64,000 nucleotides of DNA from Adenanthera pavonina (GCA_026686845.1 JAIVEN010000004.1:20554827-20618826); one strand, 5' to 3'; shown: positions 46,271 through 58,660, counted from the stretch's first letter. Notes: generated by a model from the sequence alone, not told the origin. Translations and numbers: made by a program.

Positions 46271-47130
46271 CCTTAAGAACTTGTATTATAGCTTGTTGTG
46301 AAGTGCCAAGTGTAATAACTGTATGGTACCATGTGTAATTTTGTTGTATGCTTGACTTCTATGTCAATTTGGAGCATGCATTCTTGTTATTACTTCCCTT
46401 TATATGTTGATTAACTATGGCCGATTTATGGATCACGTGGTACCCTTGAGTTGTTATGAATTGATTAGTATGGTTGGTGAGGGATGCAAAATCCCATCCA
46501 TTGATGTTTTGTTTTGGACCCAGGAAATGGTTATCCCACATGTGTATTGATGAGTTTGGTTGGTTTATGATGTTTTTTTGATTTGTTGGTGGCTTATGTT
46601 GAAAATAGGTATGTAACCTATAGTAAGTGGGGATTCAAGGGGCGCTCAATATCCATTATGACTTGTGAGGGTGGTTTTGGTTGCCAATAACATATTGGTT
46701 TAGGAAATAGAGTAGTTGGTGTCTTGTTTTGGCTTCAAAGTGGTCATTTCAGTCTCGAGAGTTCAAAATCTCTATGCAGAGGAATTTTAAAGTGCAGTCT
46801 ACACCCGTAGTTGGAAGAGGTGAAGTGTGACATGGTTTTGGACCATGCAATCAAAGGTCAGAGTGAGGAGTTGTGCGAGTCAGAAGTTTGTCGAAGACAT
46901 CAGCAAAATGCTAATGATCCTATTGTCTTCAGCATTGAGGCTTCCAGATCCAAAGTCATGGTACCATGCAAGTTTTCCTTCTTCCTACCTATGTCTTGAA
47001 ACGCTCCTCACTGTGGTACCCTGAGCCCCGCTATGGTGAGCTCCCTGGTTATCTTCTATATTTTCTATGCTCTATGATGCTATCTTCAAGGTTTAGGGGT
47101 TTCATCTGATCAAAATCTTTAAGATGTCAT
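46271..47130 (+). mobile_element. A-family LTR copy, right part
   Basis: Continuation of 42080-43320 after the C solo LTR. It shares 'TCTCTATGCAGAGGAATTTTAAAGTGCAGTC.ACACCCGTAGTT' with 40320-40360 and the equivalent in A' (29205-29250). The 3' end is not resolved. Confidence 0.65.
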
Positions 47131-47600
47131 AGTGGATGTTAGGAGGATGGTATAGCTTGTAGAATAGAGATATACTAGTCAACCTCACATACTCAAATAA
47201 GGTTTGCTCTTAATGATACTAATTAATTAACCTTGCATAAGATTGTTGATAAATTAATTAGAAAGGCTAGACTAGTGCTATAAACCATTATAAGCAATAA
47301 AGAGTTATAATTCATATATCATAAAATAAGTTTAACAACAATAATCCAAGGTTGTCTCCCTTATCTTAGAACCAAATTCTCATCAATTGATAAACTACTT
47401 ATCATTGTATTATTTGTCACTGGGTGCTAAATAGTTTTCTTGAAGATAAACAAATCCTAGTAAGTTGACAAGATTAGAGAACAAATAAAGGAACAAATTG
47501 ACAAAGTTTTGAGGAATACAAAGCTACGGAACAAATTCCCAAAAGTAATAATCTATAAATATGTAATCTTTGTTAGAATTTTTTTAACAATAGTGTATGT
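47131..47600. other. AT-rich non-coding DNA
   Basis: Nothing recognisable. Short direct repeats of AATTAATTA type only. Confidence 0.45.
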
Positions 47601-48020
47601 CACTAAATAATCATCCTTTGGCCGGGAGATTAGGTGGTTGTGGATTAGGGATGCATATTCCTTAAATGGCCACCAATTCAGGTCATTTAGGGGAAGGAGA
47701 TTGTGGTCCAACTACTAGTATAATGCCATTTGGCCATGTCATGACTGGTGGAAAGGAAAGCTTAATGGATACCCCAAAATTGTGCATTTTTACATATGCA
47801 TGATATATATACATATTATCATTGTTTTATATTTGTTATAAATTGAAATACTTGTTACACATGCTTATATTTGTTATAAAGATATTTAGATTAGAAATCT
47901 CTTGTAGCTATTGGGATTTATATCTTACCCCCATATAGTTAACATTTTCAGGTGAAGACTCTAATTCTAGAAAGGGAGGAGGTTGAGGAGTAAACCTCCC
48001 TGAACCTCATGGGGATATAA
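47601..48020 (+). mobile_element. A-family LTR fragment
   Basis: Matches 42835-43260 ('CACTAAATARTCATYCTTTGGCYGGGAGA', 'GGCCACCAATTC', 'TAACATTTTCAGGTGAAGACTC'). It is interrupted near 48020 by the CACTA-like stretch, and what may be its continuation is at about 51155-51370. Confidence 0.65.
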
Positions 48021-48024
48021 TATA

Positions 48025-51000
48025 GGAAGACTCTCAAGGATGGTTCTTGTATAATGGTAGAAGTGACGGTGATTGAAAGTATGACTTTCCAGAACAATTC
48101 TCTAACCATCCTTGAAAAGTACTTTTGAGGACGGTTGTGGGCACAACCATCCTTGAAAGTACACTGTTGCTTTCAAGGACGGTTTTACCCACAACCGTCC
48201 TTAAAAGTGGCAAATTTTTTTTAAAAAAAAAAGAATATTGCAAATATAGTTACCTATAAAATATCACTACATATACATATATTAAATAGTTTAGCCCCAA
48301 AACTGAACTTTTATGATACAAGTCAGCGACCAATACTGAGTAACCTGTAGTAAGTATGGTTCTCACATGAACAAACTAAAGCACAATAGTTTCAAAGCAT
48401 CATATTTTCATACAATAACTACATATACATTTATTCAGTCAACTACATCATGGTTAATATAATCATTCTTAACTATAATTCTATAAATAAAGCATCCAAT
48501 GTACATAAGTTTAAAGAACTTTAGGCAACCAACAAATTAAGCTTACGTAGAGTCTTGTATTGGTCGACCCTAGCCACCTAACCATTGATGATTGATCTAA
48601 GTCATCATGGGGTCAATGTAGTACTCTAACTAACCCTCCTCCTCCCTACCCTTTCCATTAGTATATAGTTTACAACAGAGTTTTAGCTTTAAAGTAATTA
48701 GAGTTGTTTTGTTGTATCTATCAATCAAGTCATTCCCCTCACATTTCAAATTCTATTGGATTCAGTAACAAGTACAATAATAAGAAGGAAGCTGATATAT
48801 TCACCATAAAAAAAAAAGCCACCTAGTATGACAAGAACCACGTGAATTTGATTCAGCTGTTTGTTTCTTTCTCTTTTGTTAGTTTGTTTGTTCTGGTCCT
48901 ACTTTTGTCTCATAATTGAATTGATGTTAAAGTCTTCACTTATTTTACATCAACTTGATATGAGAAGTTACCTTGAGATTTGAGATAATTGTACTTCTTG
49001 AAGAAAAGAGGAAAGTACCGTTGGGGGTGACTTTTAAAAGGAAAGTACCAAATGTATTTATTATTTATATTAACACTTCAAAAACACTACTCCACTAATC
49101 GGGTCATGGATCACCAAATTTATTAACAAACATATTTACTAGACTATTTAGGCTAAATGAACATGGTTAAAGCAACCGTGTGATTTGCAATTTGAAATTA
49201 ACATATTCAAGCAAGTTTTATAGCATGCAAAAATCATGGCACAAAGGGTAGTACATTAAGAAACCAACATTTTTCTAAAAGCAAGAATAGGATGCACCTG
49301 AACATTGAAGACACGCTAGTTTTTCTAAAATCCACATATCTTTTACTTATAATATTATTCTATCATAGAAATAGTATCACACAAACTATGGTGCTTAACC
49401 ATGAAAACATCAATTTCATTTAAAGGTCACACTTTATTGACCGGATGCTTACAGTAAAAGATGTAATTAATCAAGTACATAACTATAACATCATAGATTC
49501 AAAAGGAACAGCCATAAACCATGCATGACAACTAATATATGCCCCACTAAAATATGTAAACATCAAATTAAGAAAATTCACATGGTAAGCCATAGAATCT
49601 TAGTAACTTGTGTGTCTCTGCTCTAATCAACGGGGTCACTAACTATGAAAGCTGTTTGAACCCTCTCAAAGCTTGAACCTCCCAAATTTTTACTATACAA
49701 AGGAAGGAAAGGTGACATAAATCAGTAACAGAGAATGGATGGGATTCAAAGAATTTACATTATTTAATAGATGAGAAAAAAACATAAAGATCCATAGTTG
49801 ATGTAGCTATGGATCAATAATAGAGAAAAATAAGAATAAGAAAGACAACCCATTCCAGTACTAGTCAGATGTGTAACAAAGCACAACCAAAGGCAGGGTA
49901 AAGGTAGCACAACCAAAGTCAACAGTTTAGCAATCTCAGAAGGAAGCAATGTTCACTTACCAATGATAGCACTTAAATACATATTTTAGAATGTACACAA
50001 ATCTATTTAGAACTTCAGCTAAAAATTAATTTTACATTAAAGAAAGAGAAGACTACTTGGTTATAGAGGCACGAATATGAATGTTCATGAATAATTCTAT
50101 TACGATTCTGACAAATAATAACTGTGAGCTCTGGTGGCATATTTTTCAATCTGATATCTATCCAAGTGCAGTAACATGTGTACTGTAGAACTATTTAAGA
50201 TTGTTCAGCTTCCTGTCAAATTTCTGTATATTAATCAATTCAATGACTAACATTGAATTATATGCATGCACAGGAAAATCCACAAGACGCTAAGAGGTGG
50301 GAGGGAGTGTGATGAAAACAGCACAGGTCCACCATGTACAAGGTAAAAAATTTCTGTATTCAGATATTTTGTACTTGTGTTTTCAAAACTATGTTTTTAT
50401 GAACATGTGCACATGATGCAGATCAATTTCATGTCTCCTCTCTATTTTTTATTTTTCATTTTTTTTTGGATAAAATAAGAAATTTTATTAAGAAAGAACA
50501 ATGATACAAATGAGGAGGAATTGTAGGTCAAAGAGCAATACCAAGTAAATGCAAGAAAAATGAAGCTTTCAAGTGATGGAGAAAGTAACAACGAAGGTCG
50601 ACGGAGGGAGTAGAGTGGATGACGAAGACCGCATGGGAGGCAACTTGGATCTGAAGACAATGACCTCAGTGTTCGCCAGTCACGAGATAAGGGTGTTGTG
50701 GTGAGAGTAACAAATCGAAGCACAAATATGTGGGGGTGGCTTCAATGGTGTGCGGCCCTTTAGGGTTCGACGAGAGTACCAAATTGAAGAAGAAGCCGTG
50801 AATGTGAGTTGGGGGAGAGTGTGAGGTTGAGAGCAGAAGCAAAAATTGGTAGGGATAGGAGGAGGGAGTGAGGGCGTGAAGTCGACAGCGGGGGCGAAAA
50901 TATTGAACCAAAGCAATATAAGGTATAGCAATATAAGAGAAGAGAAACGTAAAAAAAATTAAAGAAAAAGATAAGAGGACAGGTCCTGATATAACAGTGT

Positions 51001-51155
51001 TTTTAAACTCTTAAGAGGACAGTTATATGAGTAATCGTCCTCTTAAGTTTAAAAAAAATAACACTTTATTTAAAAAAATACCACTGGTCTTATTTTTAAA
51101 GACAGTTTTTCATTTAAGCGTCTTCTGATAGCGTCCTAGAATGGGTTTTTGGTAC
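48025..51155. mobile_element. CACTA-like (En/Spm) non-autonomous element or remnant
   Basis: Both edges carry arrays of short palindromic GGACGGTT/AACCGTCC words: GAGGACGGTTGTGGGCACAACCATCCTT (48127-48154 in two arms), AAGGACGGTT-8 bases-AACCGTCCTT (48175-48202), and on the right CTTAAGAGGAC ... GTCCTCTTAAG (51010-51047). The right edge ends GGTTTTTGGTACTTGTG, whose complement CACAAGTACC is CACTA-like. A-LTR-like sequence flanks it on both sides. The left terminus could not be fixed and no transposase ORF was found, so the exact limits are uncertain. Interior ORFs at 50442-50931 (minus) are overlapping and unrecognised. Confidence 0.5.
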
Positions 51156-51378
51156 TTGTGTAAGCTATGTTTATGGGGTTATCATGGAGCCCTAAAGTCA
51201 TATATTGTATTTATTATGTCATGGTGTAGCTTGTTTCATGGACATCACAGGTGTGGCTTTAGATTCATTGTTTTAGCATGATTTTACCCAAAGAGATTGA
51301 TTGACCAAGTGTATTGTGTTTAGAATGGCATGCATAAATGGTTATTTCAAGTTTTGGGATTAAATGTTAGTTTTTAGG

Positions 51379-51690
51379 TACTACAATATTTTCTGGTTTT
51401 GGCAACACTTTTTCTTGGCAACAAGTGGAAAATGTTGTCTAATATATGAATAGGCAACATTTTTTTAAGTCTAATAGCTTATCCTTACTTTAAGCAACAA
51501 TTATTAGGAAATAATTGATAAATGTTACCTATAATAAAATAGCTAACAGTTTTTACATATTGCATTATAATTTAAGAATAGACAACAGAAAAAATTGTTG
51601 TTAATAAAACCACTTTTAATGTATATTTAGAAATTGTTCCCTATATCAACCGTTTACCATAGCCAACATTTAGAAACTGTTATTTATAGA
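51379..51690. repeat. Second CACTA-like terminal/subterminal repeat patch
   Basis: TACTACAATATTTTCTGG at 51379 resembles a CACTA end (CACTACAA.A). It is followed by GGCAACA/TGTTGCC-type words in both orientations (GGCAACACTTTTTC, AATGTTGTC, GGCAACATTTTTTTAAG, ACAACAG). No matching right end was found. Confidence 0.4.
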
Positions 51691-52199
51691 TTTCCTATAA
51701 AAGAATAAAAAACTTAGCACCATTTTCTTTTACTTTGGTACGAATTTACTTTTTTTAGTCCATATTATAGGGTGTTTTATATAATAAGTTTCTAATTCAA
51801 AGTATAGAATATTTGATATTTTTCTTCCTATTTTACCCATATTTAATTATTCTCTACTCCTCATTTTAGATGAAAAATTAATAATAGAGTATATTTAATA
51901 AGAATAAAATGAGAAATGTTATTGATTTTTTTTATAAATTTCAGATGAAAAAATATTTTTTTAATATGTATGTATTTGATATAAAATGTCATATAATATG
52001 TATAAAAGGGAGTATAATTTTTATTTTTTGCATATTTTTATTCTAATTATTCTAGTTTTGATTTTATTTTTTAATTTTTAATGGTGTTTACAAATTTTTA
52101 AGTTTATTAATTGTTTTAAATTGGCTATATATATTAATATGTTAATTACAATTATATATTACAATTAGAAATGGGAAACAATAAAAAAAAAAACACATT
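51691..52199. other. Very AT-rich non-coding DNA
   Basis: TTTTATTTTT and TATATAT-type runs, no coding potential. Confidence 0.6.
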
Positions 52200-53250
52200 T
52201 TTTGCCCTTATTTCTAAACGAACAACCCCCTAATTCACTTGTTCCCATTTTTACTAAGTCCCTAATTGCCCTAGATCTCTTCCAACTTAAACGCTTCATT
52301 GTCGCCTGTTCTCCATCAGCCATCGCAGTCCAACTTCATCCTCCTCATTCTTCTATTGTCACTGATCCTGGTGAATTATGCTTCTCTTTTTCTCTCTTCT
52401 TCCTTCTTCAATTTCATCATTCTCCTTCTTTGATGACTACTTCATTTCACTCATTCTGATTCAGCCTCACTCTCTTCATCCTTCTCTTGCAAACACCGCA
52501 AAGGGTGCTTAACACCGGAATCTCACCGACCAGCCCCAATTCGTTAATCACGACTCATGAGCTCTTCTCCGTCAACTCTTGCCCAGTAATCTCGTTCTCG
52601 TTCTCGGTCCATTTTGTACTTCTTTGTTATCTCCTTCATTTTACTTTGCTACGTCCATTGACTTGAAGTTGCTTTGAATGTCATGGATTTTCATTCTGCT
52701 CTGTTTTTTTTTTTTCCGTTAAGTAGAGAACTGAATCGCCTGGATTTGGAGTTCCCTCATCTTGTGAGTTCTTTCCTTCTTCATTTTCTTTATTATTGTT
52801 GAAGAAGGTTCTTTTAAACATGGTAAGAATGGAAGTCGTAGGCCAACCATCGAAATGTGAGAGAGAGAGAGAGAGAGAGATGACCATAACGGAAGCTATA
52901 CCTCGCTGCGAGAGAGAGAGAGAGGGCTAGATTGGAGGTGCGAGAGAGATGACCACCGAGAGAGGAAGGAAATGCGTCTATGAAGACTGAAAAGAGGATG
53001 GGTTTGCACACGCATAGATATCAGCAACCAAGTTCAACACGACGTCATCTCATTATTATTAAAAAAAAATTGGGTCGAGTAAGATCAATTGGTCTGAGAA
53101 GGCAACTCAAAACCCGATCTAACCTGGTCAACGAACCTGACAGAAACAGCAGGTTTTAGTTCCAGGCTAAAAAGGTCGGGTTCATCTCGAGAACTAGGTT
53201 GGACCAAGGTTGGTTGAGTCTAAATTTTTTTCCCTACCCCTAGTAATGAT
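52200..53250. other. G+C-richer unassigned stretch with CT- and GA-rich parts
   Basis: Higher G+C than the surroundings. Pyrimidine-rich plus-strand section (52370-52440) with short ORF 52202-52459, then purine-rich GA microsatellites. It looks like a transcribed leader or transposon interior, but no protein is recognisable on either strand. Confidence 0.4.
52859..52925. repeat. (GA)n microsatellites
   Basis: GA tracts at 52859-52880 and 52910-52925, separated by 29 bases. Confidence 0.95.
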
Positions 53251-53599
53251 CTATGAAAATAAGTATGATTTGTAATTTTTTTTTCTTATATTATAAGTGT
53301 TTGAATCATGATGTTTGTTGACCTCGATCCTCATCTAATTTTTCAAAATTTATTGGTGAGACTTACGGGACAGGAAAGTGATTTTTTTTCTTTTTCTGAG
53401 GATCAAATCAACTGCTGAAGGAGAAAATAACGGAAAGAATCTTGAGAAAACTAGGAACACCAAAACATCGAAGTAAAAGCAAATTTAATTTGATGGGAGA
53501 AGCACAGAAAACAAAATTGAAAGTATGAGCTAAAGGTATAAGGAGAGACAAATAGAAATAACAACATACAAACAAGATGGAAAAACAGTAAAAACCAGT
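53251..53599. other. Non-coding DNA, nothing recognised
   Basis: Poly-T and A-rich stretches; no ORF, repeat or motif of note. Confidence 0.45.
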
Positions 53600-53840
53600 A
53601 TACTTTACCTTTTTTTCAAGGAGACTTCAACGTTGTTGCACAGAGAAATCTCCTTTTTTTTTTTGTTTTGAAATTGATATAAGAGCAATGTAACCAAGAG
53701 AAAGTGAGAAGTTGGATATGAGAGAGAACAGAGGACGGAAATTGCGAAGCAGAGGCGGAGATATGAGGAATAAAGATGAATGGATGGAGCAGTGAGATGA
53801 AGAAAGTGTGGGATGTTAAGGAGGCAAGTAGAGGCATCGA
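53600..53840 (-). promoter_or_regulatory. Leader-exon-like module, copy 2
   Basis: On the minus strand: CT-rich sequence (TTTCTTCATCTCACTGC, CTCTGCTTCGCAATTTC), 'CAATTTCAAAACAAAA', 'GTGCAACAACGTTGAAGTCTCC', then AAAAAAAG/GTAAAG, a fair splice donor. Shares its core with 41.3 kb and its upstream part with 56.8 kb. Upstream sequence near 53860 (GAGGTCAACTTCCAAGTCTTCC) also recurs near 57015. No coding exon is seen downstream. Confidence 0.4.
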
Positions 53841-56240
53841 GTGGCCATTATTATTAAGTTAAGAGAGGTCAACTTCCAAGTCTTCCCTTAGCCATTCAAT
53901 TATGATGTCTTAAGAGGCCCCCACTTGTGGGTGGAATAAATAGAAAAAAGAACTTCAATTATTGATCTATGCTACGGTTTTTCTAGCCGTAGATGGAATA
54001 GGTAATCCATGTGGGATCATATATGTAATGCTTAATATCCTACTTTAAATATAACACATCATATAAAAGTTAAAAGCATGGTTTACTTTATAATAAACTA
54101 AATCAGAATTTTTAATTATTATATTTTTATTTAAATAGATTTATAATAAATTTTTTATTTTTTATCTAAATTTTATTTTTATAAATTATAGTTATTTTAA
54201 AATATTATTTATAAAAAAAATAATCTAAATGAGTATAAAGTCTAAAATTAAGAACATTTTATAAGATTGGTTGATACATCGGTTATTTTATTATTTATAT
54301 CTTTAATTTATAATTAATAAGTGAGAAATATATGTTACATGTACGATAAGTTTAATAGATAATGTATTCAATTCATCCTATTATAATATTTTATTAATTC
54401 TAAAAAAATTAAAATTTCTAATTTTATTTATATTAATTTCTCTATTTTAATTAAATATAACACAAGTTTTAATGCTAATAATACCATAAATGAGGAGAAA
54501 AAAATAATAAACCACTACATGTTATCTTTTATTATGAAATAAAAAAAAAACTTATTATGTTGCCTTATAATATGGGACGGGTAGAGTAATTAATAAGGAT
54601 AAATGATAAAAAATATTAAAATTTCTTAAAATGTTTAATAATCCAATTCTCTTTTTAAAATCGGCATGAGATTATTAAAAATATCTTTTATTTAAAATTA
54701 AAGAAAGTAATATTTAAGTTTTTCAAGAAATATAAAAATCAAATATACACACTAAACTAAAATAATAATATTGTTTAAGAATATTAATTTCTTTTAAATG
54801 TATGTGTTTTTTCTGTCGGTAAAATATTAACATATAATTTTTTACATTATTTGACAACCCTCTAGAGGTTTTTTTCATTAACACTCTGGAGTTATGGTTC
54901 TTTTTTTGGGCCAACCGCTAGTGTTACTTTTAAACAAAAACAAAACTACCATTTCATTAATGCAAGAATATAAAAAAAAAATTGTTATTTCTCAACACTT
55001 TAGAAATATGTTTTTTTTTGTCAACTTAGAAATATTATATTTTTTAACAAAAATATAATATTAAATATATCATTAATTATAGATTACTTAAATTTTAAAT
55101 TTGAAAAAATTTTATAATATGTACGGCTCTTTGAATTGAAACTGAACGAGGAATGCAAAAATGCAAATTAAAAAAAAATAATGATGAAAATGATACCAAA
55201 CTAAAATTATATATTAGTTTTTGCGTATCTTTTAAAAGATTCTATCTTCTTCTATCCATGATAACATCCCACGCATCAGTAGCACTGATATGTCAACCTC
55301 ACCCTCTCTCTCTATCTTTCTCTCAAATAAGTTAAATTTATTAGATTAACATGCCACGGCAGCAGGGTGAAATTTGTCGTTTTCTCTTGGGTTTCAATCA
55401 ATGCATCCTTTTTCACTACGTCAAAACTCCAAGCATGATCCTTCCAGCATTTTCTTAAAATGGTATGTGTCACTGTATATTTAATAAATAAAAATATTAT
55501 AAAAAAGAAATTATTTACTTTTGAATAATCCAACATTTTTTTGTTGTTTTTAAAAAATTAGATGTTACACCAATAAAAGGGATAAAGAATGGATCTCAAA
55601 GTTTGAAAAATATGTAAATTTTTTGAGTTAATTTGATACGTATGAAGTTAAAATTTAATTATTTTATATTAAAATTTAAAAATAAGTTTTAAATTAAAAT
55701 AGAAAATTTATAAAATGTGAGTAAAAAGTTACAAATTTCTATATTCTCAGCTACAAATATACCATTTTAAGTGGTATTCTTTCGATCTAATATTATAAGA
55801 TAATCTTTAAAATTTCTAACTTCCTTAAATTCTTCAAAAAGATCAAAATATTTATATTTTTTTCTTATTAAATACCATTTTTTCATAATTTTAATACAAT
55901 TTATAATACTATATATTACATTAATAAAAAATTTAAATAAAAAATATTATTTATTATTATATCTATTTTTTTTATGAAACACATCTAACTTTGTTAATAG
56001 TTATAAAAAAGAAGAACGTTGGATTGATAAATATTTAGGAGTCACTAATATTATTTTTTTTTTTTAAATTTAAGATGTGCACCATTCTCGATTATCAGCA
56101 AAACTAAAAGTATCCTGTCCTCAAATTAAAAATTTAAGAAGTATGTGTGTTTCTTTTCTGTACAATGTTTTATTTAAGAAGATGAGAAGAGACGTGGCGA
56201 TATCTTAACCTCTTCATCCGTGGATTTACTTCACGCATGA
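53841..56240. other. AT-rich intergenic DNA
   Basis: Long A/T runs, no credible gene. A stretch at 55355-55460 (GTTTTCTCTTGGGTTTCAATCAATGCATCCTTT) is a diverged copy of 56355-56450. Confidence 0.6.
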
Positions 56241-56409
56241 AACAGGACCCTCTCCAATCCACTGTCAATCGGCATCCCATATGTGTCTGTCTTGCTTTCT
56301 GAAATTTGTTGTTTTCTCCTTTTGTTCTGATGCAATTATTTGCCGCTGCAACATAGTGAGATTTGTTGTTTTCTCTTGGGTTTCAGTCAATGCATCCTTT
56401 CTCACAACT

Positions 56410-57525
56410 TAAAAAGCTTCAATCATGATCCTCCTATCATTTTCTACCATGATCTTCTGGAAACCTCTTCTCCAACCCATTTTTAATCGGCATCCCCAAA
56501 TGTATATCTTACTTTTTGAAACAGAGTGAAATCTGTTGTTTTCTCGTTTTGTTTGGATGCAATCATTGCCTTTTCTAAAGAATTCTTGGCCTTCATTCTC
56601 GCACTATCACAGCATCTGTCACTAAAATTAATGAAAATTTGAAAATCTCTCTCTCATAACTAGACTGTGAATCACATATTTGAGAGGAAATGAGGAAATC
56701 TAAGGATCTGCCATATTGTTTATGGTATATAAATTATAACTTTTAATATATTTCATGATGCGTAAATATATAATTCAAACACATTGTATTTCAACGTTTT
56801 ATTAAAATTAGTAGATTTTATCTTTTCTTAGGAGAAAAAGAGACGTTTTTGGACCCTGAAATTTTCTTGTTTTTGTTTTGAAATTGAAATAAGTGCGAAG
56901 GGAGAATATGAAGGGAATTCGATGCGAGAGATCAAAGAAGAGCACAGAAATTGTGAAGCAAAAGCAAAAGTCTGAAGAGACAAGAGTCATTCAGAATCGC
57001 TGGGCATTAAGATAAGGTCAACTTCTAAAGTCTCCGCATGCAGCCCTTAGGCCCCTCTTGCCGGCGTAATAAGCGGCATAGGGTACTTTAATAATTGATC
57101 GATGTATTATTATACGATAATATTAAAATAAATTTTAAAAAATATAAAATAATAATAATAATAATAATAATATTTCCAAACGCCCACATCTAATTTTGAC
57201 ATTACTGGACAGGTGACAACTCTATCAGGTTAGAATTACAGAGTAATTTTTTATGATTGCATAAATAATATCAAAAATTTTTCACTCCCACAATTTTAAA
57301 AAAATTCTTTGAAGTTCTTTAACTTGTAATTTATTGTCAAAAGTTTTCTTCAATTATTTTTTTTTTTTACCAAACCCCATCAATTGATTTTAAAAAAGTG
57401 AAGGCTAACATAAAAATTTTAAAGCCAATTCACTAACTGAAAAAACACATAACATTTTTTTCTATTTAGTAATTACACTTTTAAAATCTTAAAATAAATA
57501 ATCATATCCTTTTAAAAAAAATCTT
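56410..57525. repeat. Tandem duplication, copy 1
   Basis: From AAAGCTTCAATCATGATCCT to CCTTTTAAAAAAAATCTT. It matches 57719-58642 along its length (for example 'ACCATGATCTTCTGGAAACC', 'GGATCTGCCATATTGTTTATG', 'AGGAGAAAAAGAGACGTT'). It has about 210 bp (around 56911-57121) that copy 2 lacks. An (AAT)n microsatellite lies at about 57148-57173. Confidence 0.88.
56820..57030 (-). promoter_or_regulatory. Leader-exon-like module, copy 3
   Basis: On the minus strand it resembles copy 2: 'GCTTCACAATTTCTGTG', 'CAATTTCAAAACAAAAACAAGAAA'. The donor end is weaker than in copies 1 and 2. A shortened fourth version lies at about 58150-58245 in duplication copy 2. Confidence 0.35.
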
Positions 57526-57530
57526 AATTC

Positions 57531-57723
57531 GGGGGTGTGGTTCAGTGGAAGGAACTCATCCACTTTTAATCAAATATCAGGAGTTCGAATCATGGCTTTG
57601 GATATGGAGTAGTCTTAAATCTCCGGGCCAGCTGTCCCACCTTTTAAGGTGCCTATAAGTCAGCGAGGAGATTAGTCACCGTGTTCGACAGTGGATACCC
57701 TAGTTTCAACAAAAAAAAAAAAA
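57531..57723 (+). mobile_element. tRNA-derived SINE with poly-A tail
   Basis: GGGGGTGTGGTTCAGTGGAAGG (A-box, tRNA-like 5' end), then GAGTTCGAATC (B-box) about 57591-57601, then a tRNA-unrelated body and A13 tail (57711-57723). It sits exactly between the two tandem duplication copies. No convincing target duplication was found. Confidence 0.82.
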
Positions 57724-58642
57724 GCTTCAATCATGATCCTTCTATCATTTTCTACCATGATCTTCTGGAAACCTCTTCTCCAACCCATTTTTAATCGGCT
57801 TCCCCAAATGTATCTCTTCCTTTTTGAAACAGAGTGAAATTTTTGTTTGGATGCAATCATTGCCTTTTCTAAAGAATTCTTGGCCTTCATCATTCTCACA
57901 CTATCACAGCATCTGTCACTAAAATTAATGAAAATTTAAAAATTCTCTCTCTCTCTCTCTCTCTCATAACTAGACCGTGAATCACATAATTGAGATTTGA
58001 GAGGAAATGAGAAAATCAAAGGATCTGCCATATTGTTTATGATTTATAAATTATAACTTTCAATATATTTCATGATACATATAAATACACATATAGATGT
58101 GTAAATATATAACTCAAACTCATTGCATTTCAACGTTTTATTAAAAGTAGTAGATTTTATCTTTTCTTAGGAGAAAAAGAGACGTTGTTGGACTCTGAAA
58201 TTTTCTTGTTTTTGTTTTGAAATTGAAATAAGTGCAAAGGGAGAATATCAAAATAAATTTTAAAAAAAATAGTAATACTATCAAATGTTAACATTTAATT
58301 TTGACATTACTCGACAGGTGACAACTCTACAAAGTTACTTTTAAGGAATAATAGAACGATTTTTTATTAATGCATGAATAATATAAAAAAATTTTCACTC
58401 TCACAATTTTAAAAAGTTTCTTTGATATTTTTAACTTGTAAATTATTGTCAAAAGTTTCCTTCAATTGATTTTTTTTTTGCCAGACCCCATCAATTGACT
58501 TAAAAAAACAAAAGGGAAGGCAGACATAAGAATTTTAAAACCAACTCATAGTGACTGAAAGAACACATAATATCTTCTTCTATTTAGTAATTACACTTTT
58601 AAAATCTTAAAATAAATAATCATATCCTTTTAAAAAAATCTA
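57719..58642. repeat. Tandem duplication, copy 2
   Basis: Begins at the poly-A/AAAGCTTC junction after the SINE and runs to CCTTTTAAAAAAATCTA. Relative to copy 1 it has gained a (CT)n tract (57945-57965) and a short insertion near 58080-58100, and lost about 210 bp between AATAT repeats. Confidence 0.88.
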
Positions 58643-58660
58643 CATTCCTTATCCAATGAT

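Noticed and set aside
44414..46338. ORFs 44414-44659, 45658-45858 and 46075-46338
   Set aside because: All lie inside the reverse-oriented C solo LTR; hydrophobic low-complexity translations typical of AT-rich DNA.
50442..50931. Three overlapping minus-strand ORFs with Ser/Pro/Leu-rich translations
   Set aside because: Different frames of the same G+C-richer stretch, none with a recognisable domain; likely transposon interior.
52202..52459. 85-residue plus-strand ORF as a gene
   Set aside because: Ser/Leu/His-rich translation of a pyrimidine-rich tract without domain, signal or neighbour support.
57531..57620. A tRNA gene at the A-box/B-box sequence
   Set aside because: The boxes are present but the cloverleaf arms do not pair and the sequence continues into a SINE body with a poly-A tail.
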